A DNA stretch of 64,000 nucleotides, taken from Streptosporangium sp. NBC_01495 (GTDB lineage: Bacteria; Actinomycetota; Actinomycetes; Streptosporangiales; Streptosporangiaceae). Location: the NCBI RefSeq assembly GCF_036250735.1, contig NZ_CP109430.1:434001-498000 (forward strand), given 5' to 3'. The position numbers and the translations under genes are program-made. This document shows positions 1 to 7,956 of this stretch, piece after piece. The notes under the pieces are model-generated. The model was not told where the DNA came from and made no database searches. It was given only the letters and a program-made list of their open reading frames with translations. Every line of letters begins with the position of its first letter. Position 1 is the first letter of the stretch.

Positions 1-726
1 TTCGTGCACAAGCGGCTGGCCGCCGTGGGCGTGCCCTCGACGGGCTTCGACTGGACGATCGAGACGCTGCTGGGCGGAGACGGCGTACTGCGGGCCACGG
101 TCCGCACCGAGGAGCCGGGGAGCTGGGCGCCGGCGCTGGACGCGGCGATGTCCGTGGCGCCCTGCGTGTTCCCCGGCGATCCGGTGCTGCGCATGGTCGT
201 GCACATCGACGAGGTGGTGCTGACCGGCACGCCACCCTCGACGGTGATCATCAACGCGGCGGTGGACCCGGCCGCCGAAGACACCGTCCGGGTGCTCCTG
301 GCCGACGTGGACGGCCGGGGGGTGGGACACCTCGCGGGACTCCGCTATCCGGTGATCGACGCGCCCGTCCCGGCCGAGGAGGATCTCGGGGGGCCCGCGG
401 AGTCGTTCGCCGGTCTGGCGCCCGAGGACCTGCGCGAGCGCGTCCTGCCCGAGATCCGCGCGGAGATCGCGGCCGTGATGAGGCTGGCCCCCGAGGACCT
501 GGCGACCCGGCGTCCCCTTGTCGAGCAGGGGCTGGACTCGGTGATGACCGTCATGGTCCGGCGGCGCCTGGAGAAGCGCTTCGGCCGCCGTCTCCCCGCG
601 ACCCTGCTGTGGCAGCAGCCCACCATCTCCGCGATCGCGAACCACCTGGTGGAGCTTCTCGCGACCCCGAGACCGGACGTGGCGGCGGAGACCGTTCCCG
701 AGGGCATCCCCGCGATCGGGGGCTGA
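1..726 (+). CDS. Iterative aromatic type I polyketide synthase, C-terminal part (DH end plus ACP), 5' partial
   Basis: The reading frame is open at the left edge, so the start lies outside the window. The visible 241 codons hold the end of a dehydratase/thioester-hydrolase-like hot-dog region (LDAAMSVAP around residue 45, then beta strands to about residue 120). An acyl carrier protein follows, with the phosphopantetheine serine in GLDSVMTV near residue 180 and the helix LLWQQPTISAIANHL. This ACP style is typical of bacterial 6-methylsalicylic/orsellinic acid synthases. No ketoreductase separates DH and ACP, which favours the KS-AT-DH-ACP orsellinate architecture over 6-MSA; this is inference because the N-terminal domains are not seen. 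There is no thioesterase after the ACP. The product would be an aromatic acid loaded onto another pathway. Confidence 0.75.
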   Translation, partial: FVHKRLAAVGVPSTGFDWTIETLLGGDGVLRATVRTEEPGSWAPALDAAMSVAPCVFPGDPVLRMVVHIDEVVLTGTPPSTVIINAAVDPAAEDTVRVLLADVDGRGVGHLAGLRYPVIDAPVPAEEDLGGPAESFAGLAPEDLRERVLPEIRAEIAAVMRLAPEDLATRRPLVEQGLDSVMTVMVRRRLEKRFGRRLPATLLWQQPTISAIANHLVELLATPRPDVAAETVPEGIPAIGG

Positions 727-734
727 GGCCGCCG

Positions 735-775
735 GCCGGGCGGCCCGAGGGGGCGATCCCCTCGGGCCGCCCGGC
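735..775 (+). terminator. Strong hairpin after the PKS gene
   Basis: A perfect 18-bp GC-rich inverted repeat (735-752 with 758-775) with a 5-nt loop begins 9 bases after the PKS stop. There is no poly-T tail, as is usual for actinomycete terminators. Confidence 0.75.
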
Positions 776-802
776 TGAACCGCGCCGGGATTGCCGGAGG
801 CC

Positions 803-834
803 CTGACGTATCCCGACTTCTCGGGATACGTCAG
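803..834. repeat. Second perfect hairpin, 14-bp stem
   Basis: CTGACGTATCCCGA (803-816) pairs perfectly with 821-834 around a CTTC loop. It sits 27 bases beyond the terminator hairpin. It could be a back-up terminator, or a symmetric protein-binding site; it is more AT-rich than the first hairpin. No gene overlaps it. Confidence 0.5.
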
Positions 835-874
835 TCGGCTTGTGGTGCCGCGTCATGAGCGGGCCCCTGCCTTC

Positions 875-941
875 GCGGTTGGCCGGAGCCGCCGCGGTCG
901 CATGGACGGCGGTTGGCCGGAGCCGCCGCGGTGGCATGGAC
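875..941. repeat. Two tandem 33-bp direct repeats upstream of the TetR gene
   Basis: Positions 875-907 and 909-941 are the same 33-bp sequence with one C/G difference, separated by one base. They lie in the non-coding stretch between the PKS terminator and the TetR promoter. Function is not known; a recent local duplication is the simplest reading. Confidence 0.6.
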
Positions 942-975
942 ACGCGCGTTGTTTTCGGGGTCGGTCACTGGCGAA

Positions 976-999
976 ACTGTACCGGTCAGCCGGTATAGT
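976..999 (+). promoter_or_regulatory. Probable TetR operator overlapping a -10 element
   Basis: ACTGTACCGG (976-985) and CCGGTATAGT (990-999) form an inverted repeat with one mismatch and a 4-nt spacer. The right arm contains TATAGT (994-999), a good -10 hexamer, only 7 bases before an ATG at 1007. The arrangement suggests a leaderless transcript and autorepression by the TetR protein just downstream. Operator use is inferred from symmetry and position. Confidence 0.6.
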
Positions 1000-1006
1000 T
1001 ATGGCT

Positions 1007-1555
1007 ATGTCAAGACCGAGTTCGAAGGATCGGCTGCTCGACGCCGCCGCTGAGGTTCTGCTCTCCGAAGGGGCTGAGTCGCTCACACTTGAGGCCGTCG
1101 CCCAGCGGGCAGGCGTTTCCAAAGGTGGCCTGTTCTACCATTTCCCCACCAAGCAGGCGTTGGTCATCGCCATGGTCGAGCGGCTGACGAAGGCCTTCGA
1201 CGACGCGCTGGCCCAGGCGGGCAACGGGCCGGGTGACTTCCTGCGTGCCTATGTCCAGGCCACGATCCCCGAACGCCACACCACGACCGCTCCCGCCGAC
1301 CGCGTCACCGCGGCACTTCTGGCAGGCGTGCTGGTCTATCCGGCCGGATTGGAGCCGCTCCGCGAGCGGTTCGCGGCCTGGCAGGCCCGGCTCACCGAAG
1401 ACGGCATCGACCCGGCCGCCGCGACGGCCGTACGACTGGCCGTCGACGGCTGGTGGGCCGTCAGGCTGCTCGGACTGAGCGAACCGGGGCCGGAACTGCA
1501 CGAGCGGACTCGCCACTATCTCATGGAGGCGATCGACCGTGCTGCGCGTCACTAA
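1007..1555 (+). CDS. TetR/AcrR-family transcriptional regulator
   Basis: The 182-residue protein has a classic TetR N-terminal helix-turn-helix: LLDAAAEVLLSEGAESLTLE followed by VAQRAGVSKGGLFYHFPTKQ (residues about 8-50). An all-helical ligand domain follows, with WWAVRLLGL near the end. ATG 1007 was chosen because the -10 box sits just before it; ATG 1001 is in frame and also possible. The next gene starts at GTG 1539 inside this one, so the two are translationally coupled. The regulator probably controls itself and that small membrane protein. Confidence 0.85.
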   Translation: MSRPSSKDRLLDAAAEVLLSEGAESLTLEAVAQRAGVSKGGLFYHFPTKQALVIAMVERLTKAFDDALAQAGNGPGDFLRAYVQATIPERHTTTAPADRVTAALLAGVLVYPAGLEPLRERFAAWQARLTEDGIDPAAATAVRLAVDGWWAVRLLGLSEPGPELHERTRHYLMEAIDRAARH

Positions 1556-1943
1556 GGCGTTGATGCTGGTGACCGACCTCAGCTTCGTGGTCTACTTCAC
1601 CGTCATCGGCCTGGGCCTGATCCCCCCGGAGTTGGCGTTCGCCGACTACGCCAACCCGTTGATGGTCGACTGGAACTGGTCTTTTCTCTGGATCGACCTG
1701 CTGGCCAGTGTCACCGGCCTGACCAGCCTCCACCTTCTGCGCCGTGGCTCGCCGAGCGGCCCGTCGCTGATGCTGGTCTCCCTTGTGCTGACGATGGCCT
1801 CCGGGCTCATGGCGATCGCGTTCTGGACCCTGCGCGGAGACTTCTCCCTGGCCTGGTGGATACCGAACCTTTATCTCATGTTCTTCCCCGTCCCGGGGAT
1901 CATCCGTCTCACGGCTCACACGAGGGATCGGCAGGAGCTGTGA
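1539..1943 (+). CDS. Small four-helix membrane protein, DUF5360 (YvaD-like)
   Basis: A 134-residue protein with four predicted membrane helices at about 6-26, 45-65, 78-98 and 105-122. The LIPPE...DYANPLMVDWNWSF stretch resembles the DUF5360/YvaD family of unknown function. The GTG start overlaps the end of the TetR gene by 17 bases, so it is probably co-transcribed with that repressor and may be its main target. No catalytic or transport motif is visible. Family assignment rests on pattern memory only. Confidence 0.65.
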   Translation: MLRVTKALMLVTDLSFVVYFTVIGLGLIPPELAFADYANPLMVDWNWSFLWIDLLASVTGLTSLHLLRRGSPSGPSLMLVSLVLTMASGLMAIAFWTLRGDFSLAWWIPNLYLMFFPVPGIIRLTAHTRDRQEL

Positions 1944-2065
1944 GGGGAAGCCCACCGTGTGGTGGAGACGCGCGATCCAGACATGCCGATGGGTGTCCAA
2001 ACTACGGTCATCTCGTCCTGGGTGACATCTGAGTCGACGGGTGGGTCCGACCAACAGGTCAAGAG

Positions 2066-2102
2066 ACATCGGATGTGAAGTCTTGTTTCGGCCTTGTTTC
2101 GG
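2066..2102 (+). promoter_or_regulatory. Short repeats upstream of the GH95 gene
   Basis: ACATC-G-GATGT (2066-2076) is a small dyad. CTTGTTTCGG occurs twice in tandem (2082-2091, 2093-2102). Both lie 45-80 bases before the fucosidase start. They may bind a sugar-responsive regulator, but no regulator gene adjoins them. Confidence 0.25.
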
Positions 2103-2146
2103 TGATATTTCCTTGTCTACCCCCCTTGTTGATCGGAGGAATTTGT

Positions 2147-4942
2147 GTGATCAAGTTCCCGCGCCCCAGACTGGGCATCGCACTGTTAGGTGTGATCGCG
2201 ATGCTCGCCGGTATGAACGCGCCCATCTCGGCGCAGGCTGTGGCCCTGCCCGCGACCGACGACCTGACCCTGTGGTACAACTCGCCGGCTACCAACTGGG
2301 AGACACAGGCGCTGCCGATCGGTAACGGCCCCCTGGGCGCCAAGCTCTTCGGCGGAGTGGCCTCCGAGCAGATCCAGTTCAACGAGAAGACCCTGTGGAC
2401 CGGCGGTCCCGGCGCCTCCGGTGGCTACAACTTCGGCAACTGGACCTCCCCGCGCCCCGGGGCGATCGACAACATGCAGGCACAGATCGACCAGAACGGC
2501 AGGATCACGCCGCAGACCGTCGCCAACGCGCTCGGTCAGGGCAAGACCAACTTCGGCTCCTACCAGACCTTCGGTGATCTGTTCCTCGACTTCGCCAACC
2601 CGCCGTCGAGCACCACGGGCTACCGCCGAGAGCTGAGCCTGCGCGAGGCCGTGGCCAGGGTCGGCTACACGGCGGGCGGCGTCGAGTACACCCGCGAGTA
2701 CTTCGCCAGCAACCCCGGCAACGTGATCGTGGCCCGGATCTCGGCCAACCAGACAGGCCGGGTCTCCTTCACGCTGCGGCACACCTCACCGCGTACCGAC
2801 AAGACCGTCACCGCCTCCAACGGACGGCTCAGCATCCGCGGCCAGCTCGCCAACAACGGCATGCGGTTCGATGCCCAGGTACAGGTGGTCAACCAGGGCG
2901 GCACCCGAACGGACTCCGGAGACCGTGTCACCGTCTCCGGGGCCAACAGCGTGATGCTGGTGCTGTCGGCGGGCACCAACTACTCCGACAGCTACCCCAC
3001 CTACCGGGGCACCGACCCGCAGGCCGGGGTCACCTCGCGGGTGACCACGGCGGCGGCCAAGAGCTACGACGAGCTGAAGGCCGCGCACCTGGCCGACTAC
3101 AAGAACCTGTTCGACCGGGTGAAGCTGAACATCGGCCAGACGAACCCGACCGTCCCGACGAACACGTTGCGCAGCAACTACACGGGCGGTTCCTCGACCC
3201 AGGACCGGGCGCTGGAGGCGATGTTCTTCGCCTACGGCCGCTACCTGCTGATCTCCTCCTCACGGGAGAACGACATCCTCCCGGCCAACCTCCAGGGCGT
3301 GTGGAACAACGTCGTCAACCCACCCTGGGACGCCGACTACCACGTCAACATCAACCTGCAGATGAACTACTGGCCGGCCGAACAGACCAACCTGCGTGAG
3401 ACGACCCGGCCGTACAACAGGTACATCGCGAGCATGGTCGCTCCAGGCCGGGTGACGGCCACCAACATGTACGGAGCCCGCGGCTGGGTGGTCAACAACG
3501 AGACCAACCCCTACGGCTTCACCGGCGTGCACAGCTACCCGCAGTCGTTCTGGTTCCCCGAGGCCGCCGCCTGGACGACCCAGCACATGTACGACAGCTA
3601 CCGGTTCAGCGGCGACGTGAACTACCTGCGCAACACCGCCTACCCGGCGATCAAGGGCGCGGCCGAGTTCTGGCTGGACTTCCTGCACACCGACCCGCGC
3701 GACAACCGGCTCGTGGTCTCGCCCAGTTACTCGCCGGAGAACGGCGACTTCTCCGCCGGGGCCTCGATGTCCCAGCAGATCGTGCGCGAGGTGTTCACCA
3801 ACGCGCTGGCCGCCGCCCGCACGCTGGGCGTGGACACCGCCTTCCAGAACGAGGTCAGCACCGCCCTGTCCCGGCTCGACCCGGGGCTGCGCGTCGGTCG
3901 CTGGGGCCAGCTCCAGGAGTGGAAGACCGACTGGGACTCCCAGACCGACACCCACCGGCACGTCTCCCACCTGTTCGCCCTGCACCCGGGCAACCAGATC
4001 CTGCCCGGCACCGCCGAGGCGGCGGCGGCCCGCGTCTCCCTGAACGCGCGCGGCGACGGCGGCACCGGCTGGTCCAAGGCCTGGAAGATCAATTTCTGGG
4101 CCCGGCTGCTCGACGGCACCCGCGCCCACAAGCTGCTCAGCGAGCAGCTCAAGTCCTCCACGCTGGACAACCTGTGGGACACCCACCCGCCGTTCCAGAT
4201 CGACGGCAACTTCGGCGCGACCTCCGGTGTCGCCGAGATGCTCGTGCAGAGCCAGCACGACACCGTGCACGTGCTGCCCGCGCTGCCGGCCGCGTGGCCG
4301 ACCGGCTCGGTGACCGGCCTGCGCGCCAGGGGCGACGTCACCGTGGACACCGCCTGGAGCGCCGGAAAGGCCGCGACGATCACCGTACGGACCGGCAAGA
4401 CGGCTCCGATCAAGGTCAGGACCGCCGCCGCCACCGGCACCTACCAGGTCAAGGACGAGACGGGCGCGACGGTCACCGCCACGCGTACCGGTGACACCCT
4501 GAGCTGGAACACCACGGCTGGCAAGACGTACACGATCACCTTCCAGTCGGGCGGCACCGGCAGCCGGACGGTGGAGGGTGAGGCGTTCACCTCGCAGCTG
4601 GGCGTGCAGCCGGCCGGCCACGCGGGCGCCAGCGGCGGCGCTACGGTGGGCTACATCGACAACGGTGACTGGGCCGCGTACTCCGGGGTGAACACCGCCG
4701 GGCTGCGGACCTTCAGCGCCCGGGTGTCGTCCGGCGGGTCCGGTGGGACGATCCAGATCCGGTCGGGATCGGCCACCGGGACGTTGCTGGGGTCGGTCGC
4801 GGTGTCACCGACGGGTGGCTGGGATACCTTTACGACGGTTTCCACCACGTTGAGCGGGTCGGCCTCCGGGCCGCTGTACCTGGTCTTCGTGGGAGGTGCC
4901 GGCAACCTGTTCGACGTCGACACCTTCACCGTCACGAGTTGA
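2147..4942 (+). CDS. Secreted GH95 alpha-L-fucosidase with C-terminal CBM6
   Basis: GTG 2147 is chosen because GGAGGA (2135-2140) lies 6 bases upstream, giving 931 residues. A signal peptide (charged FPRPR start, hydrophobic LGIALLGVIAMLAGM, cleavage near ISAQA) is followed by the GH95 beta-sandwich opening LWYNSPATNWETQALPIGNG. The (alpha/alpha)6 catalytic barrel carries NINLQMNYWPAEQTNL (about 400), SYSPENGDF with the likely general-acid Glu (about 527), HRHVSHLFALHPG (about 601) and QIDGNFGATSG with the likely Asp (about 685), as in 1,2-alpha-L-fucosidases. A CBM6 module with GDWAAYSGV (about 843) fills residues 806-931. It would release fucose from plant or host glycans outside the cell. 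It is monocistronic; no fucose uptake genes adjoin it. Confidence 0.9.
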   Translation: MIKFPRPRLGIALLGVIAMLAGMNAPISAQAVALPATDDLTLWYNSPATNWETQALPIGNGPLGAKLFGGVASEQIQFNEKTLWTGGPGASGGYNFGNWTSPRPGAIDNMQAQIDQNGRITPQTVANALGQGKTNFGSYQTFGDLFLDFANPPSSTTGYRRELSLREAVARVGYTAGGVEYTREYFASNPGNVIVARISANQTGRVSFTLRHTSPRTDKTVTASNGRLSIRGQLANNGMRFDAQVQVVNQGGTRTDSGDRVTVSGANSVMLVLSAGTNYSDSYPTYRGTDPQAGVTSRVTTAAAKSYDELKAAHLADYKNLFDRVKLNIGQTNPTVPTNTLRSNYTGGSSTQDRALEAMFFAYGRYLLISSSRENDILPANLQGVWNNVVNPPWDADYHVNINLQMNYWPAEQTNLRETTRPYNRYIASMVAPGRVTATNMYGARGWVVNNETNPYGFTGVHSYPQSFWFPEAAAWTTQHMYDSYRFSGDVNYLRNTAYPAIKGAAEFWLDFLHTDPRDNRLVVSPSYSPENGDFSAGASMSQQIVREVFTNALAAARTLGVDTAFQNEVSTALSRLDPGLRVGRWGQLQEWKTDWDSQTDTHRHVSHLFALHPGNQILPGTAEAAAARVSLNARGDGGTGWSKAWKINFWARLLDGTRAHKLLSEQLKSSTLDNLWDTHPPFQIDGNFGATSGVAEMLVQSQHDTVHVLPALPAAWPTGSVTGLRARGDVTVDTAWSAGKAATITVRTGKTAPIKVRTAAATGTYQVKDETGATVTATRTGDTLSWNTTAGKTYTITFQSGGTGSRTVEGEAFTSQLGVQPAGHAGASGGATVGYIDNGDWAAYSGVNTAGLRTFSARVSSGGSGGTIQIRSGSATGTLLGSVAVSPTGGWDTFTTVSTTLSGSASGPLYLVFVGGAGNLFDVDTFTVTS

Positions 4943-4954
4943 GATGACGTTGGC

Positions 4955-4986
4955 CCATCCCCGGGCGGGTGACCGCCCGGGGATGG
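4955..4986 (+). terminator. Terminator hairpin after GH95 gene
   Basis: A perfect 14-bp stem (4955-4968 / 4973-4986) with a GTGA loop, 13 bases after the fucosidase stop. Confidence 0.75.
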
Positions 4987-5179
4987 CGCCCTCGCCCGGC
5001 ATGGTCCCGGCATGATCGAGGAACCCGGCCCGTACAGGGCCCGATCCGAGTCGGCGCATGTCGTCGGCGGACTCGAACGGCGACACCACCGGGGTGCGCA
5101 GCGCCGAGGAGACACGAACCGGCGCGTCGCGCGAGGCCTGGACGAGACGGCCTCCCCATTCACCGTGCCTGAGGCCGCG

Positions 5180-5782
5180 TCACGGGTCCGTGGCCTGCCG
5201 GGCGCGGAGAGCCCGGAGCTTGTGGCGGTTGCCGCAGCGCTCCATCGCGCACCAGCGCCGGGCGCCGGGGCGGGAGGAGTCGACGAACACCAGCGGGCAG
5301 TTGTCGCTCGCACACTCGCGGATGCGCCCGGAGAGCGGCCCGGACAGCAGTTCGATCATCTCCCGCGCCAGCGTCGACAGCACCTGCGTCGCCCGCACCG
5401 GCGGTGCCCATCCCGCGGTCGTGGCGTCGGCGGCGAGCTCGGGGATCAGCGGCGCCGCGGTCGCGGCCCGGTTGATGGTCGCGGTCGCGGCGGGGGGGAG
5501 GGGGCGACGCGCCGCCCGAGCGTGTGCCGCGTCCCAGATCGCCTGGCGGAGGGCCTTGGCCGTGGTCAGCTCGTGGGTCGTCACCGGGATTGTCACGACC
5601 GCGGCCAGCGGTGGCTGGGCCAGCCATTCGCCGAGGTCGGCAGGCTCGTGGAGGGTCTCGAACACCGCGTACTGACCCTCGCCGCCGGTGTGGGCGAAGT
5701 CCAGGCAGACGGCGCCGGCGTCGAACCGGAAGGACCCGCCCTTGGGGTCGTGCAGCACCCGTCCGGTTGTGCTCGTTCGCAT
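5180..5782 (-). CDS. CGNR zinc-finger regulator with ABATE domain
   Basis: A 200-residue protein. The N-terminal ABATE (DUF1470) region starts at FRFDAGAVCLDFAHTGG, and the C-terminal treble-clef CGNR finger has CASDNCPLVF...WCAMERCGNRHK (four cysteines, about 157-192). Proteins of this family are putative transcription regulators. ATG 5782 lies directly against repeat site A (5783-5800), whose minus strand reads TATAGT about 6 bases before the ATG, so transcription may be leaderless. It is divergent from ridA-like and MFS genes, which it probably controls. The ligand is unknown. Confidence 0.8.
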   Translation of the reverse strand: MRTSTTGRVLHDPKGGSFRFDAGAVCLDFAHTGGEGQYAVFETLHEPADLGEWLAQPPLAAVVTIPVTTHELTTAKALRQAIWDAAHARAARRPLPPAATATINRAATAAPLIPELAADATTAGWAPPVRATQVLSTLAREMIELLSGPLSGRIRECASDNCPLVFVDSSRPGARRWCAMERCGNRHKLRALRARQATDP

Positions 5783-5827
5783 GAAACCACTATAACTGGT
5801 GCCGCACACGAAACCGCTATAACTGGT
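5783..5827. promoter_or_regulatory. Divergent promoter with two 18-bp operator repeats
   Basis: GAAACCACTATAACTGGT (5783-5800) and GAAACCGCTATAACTGGT (5810-5827) differ at one base and are 27 bp apart. Each carries a -10-like element usable on both strands (TATAAC / TATAGT), and the second continues to TTC, making a GAAACC...GGTTTC dyad. A regulator bound here would block both directions, fitting control by the CGNR protein. Binding is inferred. Confidence 0.6.
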
Positions 5828-5850
5828 TTCGTTATTTTAGGAGGCGGCAC

Positions 5851-6240
5851 ATGGGTGTACGGCACATCAACCCCGAAGGACTCCACCGCAGCCCGGCGTT
5901 CAGCCAGGCCGTCGTGGTCGAACAGCCGACGAAGACGATCTACATCGGCGGGCAGAACGGCGTCGACGCCGACGGTAAGGTCGTCGGTCCCACGGTCGGG
6001 GAGCAGGCCAGGCAGACCTTCCGCAACCTCGCGACCATCTTGGAGAGCGAAGGGGCGAGCCTGGCGAACATCGTGCACTGGCGCATCGCGGTGGTGGCCG
6101 GTCACACGTTCGACGAGGGTGTGGCCGCCTTCCAGGAGGTGTGGAACCGGGCCGACCCGCCCCCGGCCATCACGGTCCACGTCGTGGCCGGCTTGGGCCC
6201 CGGGTTCCTCGTCGAGATCGACGCCGTCGCCGTCGTGTGA
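5851..6240 (+). CDS. RidA (YjgF/YER057c/UK114) family protein
   Basis: A 129-residue RidA-fold protein with IYIGGQNGVDADGKVVG, a QTFRNLATILESEGAS helix and the C-terminal PPPAITVHVVAGLGPGFLVEIDAV. The canonical RidA arginine (R-x-x-V/A near residue 105) is not in the usual place: the sequence there reads ITVHVV. This is therefore a divergent RidA, and imine deaminase activity is not assured. AGGAGG (5839-5844) precedes ATG 5851 by 6 bases. The MFS gene follows after 26 bases, suggesting an operon under the CGNR regulator. Confidence 0.8.
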   Translation: MGVRHINPEGLHRSPAFSQAVVVEQPTKTIYIGGQNGVDADGKVVGPTVGEQARQTFRNLATILESEGASLANIVHWRIAVVAGHTFDEGVAAFQEVWNRADPPPAITVHVVAGLGPGFLVEIDAVAVV

Positions 6241-6266
6241 CACCCCGAGGGCGAAAACATCGGATC

Positions 6267-7682
6267 ATGACAAACGTAGCTGACGCCTCACCTTCCGGGC
6301 GGAGCGCCACCAAGCCGCCCGCCCCCACCTGGCCGATCGTCGGCCTGGTCTGTCTGGCGCAGTTCATGATGGTCCTCGACGTGGCGATCGTGAACGTCGC
6401 GCTGCCCGCCATGGAATCCGACCTGCGTCTGGGCGCCGAGGGGTTGCAATGGGTGGTCAACGGCTACATCCTCACCTTCGCCGGGTTCCTGCTGCTGGGC
6501 GGCCGGGCGGCCGACCTCTACGGCCGCAGGCGTACCTTCGTCGCGGGCCTGGCCGTGTTCGCGATCGCCAGCCTGGCCGGCGGGCTCGCCACCACGCCGG
6601 AGCTGCTGATCGCCGCCCGCGCGATCCAGGGGCTCGGCGCGGCCGTGGTCTCCCCGGCCACGCTGACGATCCTCACCACCGCGATCCCCGCCGGGCCGGC
6701 GCGGACCAGGGCCATCGCCACCTGGGGCGCGGTCGGGGCGGCCGGCGGGGCGGTGGGGTCCCTCGCGGGCGGGCTGCTCACCGACTACCTCTCGTGGCGC
6801 TGGATCCTGCTGATCAACGCGCCGATCGGGGCGGTCGCGATCATCGCCGCGCTGCGCCTGCTCGCCGAGAGCCGCGACCCCGGCACCCGCAGACTCGACC
6901 TGACCGGTGCGATCACGGTGACGCTGGGGCTGTCGGCGCTGGAGTTCGGGCTACTGCAGACCCCCGCCTACGGCTGGGGTTCGGCGCGTGCGCTGATCCC
7001 GATGGGTGTGGGCGTGCTGGCGCTGGCCACGTTCGTCCTGGTGCAGGCCAGGTTCGCGCGGGCACCGCTGATGCCGCTGCGGGTCTTCCGGGCCCGCTCG
7101 GTGTCGGGCGCGCTCCTCGTACAGTTCCTGCTGGGCGCCGCGGGCTTCGCGGTCTGGTATTTCCTGTCTCTCTACCTGCAGCGGGTACTGCACTACAGCG
7201 CGCTCCAGACAGGTCTGGCGTTCCTGCCGCACACCCTTGCCATCATCGTCGCCTCCAAGGTCACGCCGCGGCTGATCGGCCGGGTTGGCCTGCGTCCGCT
7301 GCTGGCCGCAGGCGCGCTGATCTCGGCGGCGGGTTTCGCCTGGCAGGCCACGATCACGCCGGAGAGCGGCCTGCTTACCGGCATCGTGCTGCCGGGCGTG
7401 CTCATCACCGGCGGGATGGGCCTCAGCTCCGCGCCGATCGCGATGGCCGCCATGGCCGGGGTCGGCCCCGGCGAGGCGGGGCTGGTCTCCGGAATCCTCA
7501 ACTCCTCCCGCCAGATCGGCGGCTCGCTCGGCCTGGCCGCGCTGACCACCCTGGCCACGGCCCACACCGGCGCGCTGACCACCCCCGGGTACGTCCTGGC
7601 GTTCTGGGCCTGCGCCGGCGTTGTGGCCGCCGGGGCGGTGGCCGTGCTCGCTCTTCCGAAGACCACGAGGGGAGGTGCCTGA
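6267..7682 (+). CDS. MFS drug:H+ antiporter, DHA2 (14-helix) family
   Basis: A 471-residue integral membrane protein. It shows the DHA2 helix-1 signature FMMVLDVAIVNVALP, loop motif A GGRAADLYGRRRTF, the antiporter motif C-like glycine-rich GAVGAAGGAVGSLAGG, and about 14 hydrophobic segments. ATG 6267 follows the RidA gene directly. It probably exports a small toxic compound or antibiotic. Its pairing with RidA and a zinc-finger regulator suggests a small resistance/detoxification unit. The substrate cannot be read from sequence. Confidence 0.88.
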   Translation: MTNVADASPSGRSATKPPAPTWPIVGLVCLAQFMMVLDVAIVNVALPAMESDLRLGAEGLQWVVNGYILTFAGFLLLGGRAADLYGRRRTFVAGLAVFAIASLAGGLATTPELLIAARAIQGLGAAVVSPATLTILTTAIPAGPARTRAIATWGAVGAAGGAVGSLAGGLLTDYLSWRWILLINAPIGAVAIIAALRLLAESRDPGTRRLDLTGAITVTLGLSALEFGLLQTPAYGWGSARALIPMGVGVLALATFVLVQARFARAPLMPLRVFRARSVSGALLVQFLLGAAGFAVWYFLSLYLQRVLHYSALQTGLAFLPHTLAIIVASKVTPRLIGRVGLRPLLAAGALISAAGFAWQATITPESGLLTGIVLPGVLITGGMGLSSAPIAMAAMAGVGPGEAGLVSGILNSSRQIGGSLGLAALTTLATAHTGALTTPGYVLAFWACAGVVAAGAVAVLALPKTTRGGA

Positions 7683-7956
7683 CGCGCGCGATCGTCGTCA
7701 AGGAAAGCGAGGCGGTCGTCCCCGGGGCGTCCCGGAAGGGAACGACATGGTGTGCCGTCCACGTCGATGTGTGACGCTGAGTGAGCGCCCCGGAGTCTTC
7801 TCGGTGCGGGCTCCGAGGAGCGTGACGCCGGTTCTGCGGCCACCTCTCGGCGGAGGAGCGGTCCACGGTCCTGAGTGTGGCGACGGTGTGGAGGTATGGA
7901 GTGGGTAGCGTGCAGACCATCGCACGGATGAGGCGTCGCCTCTACCGTCGCAAGGT
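7683..7956. other. Intergenic region with no recognisable element
   Basis: 274 bp between the MFS and FAD-oxidoreductase genes. No convincing ORF, terminator stem or operator was found. Confidence 0.4.

Noticed and set aside
5012-6283. 423-codon plus-strand frame over the CGNR and RidA genes
   Set aside because: Composition is Arg/Gly/Pro-rich and motif-free; it covers two genes in other frames that have clear families and a shared promoter.
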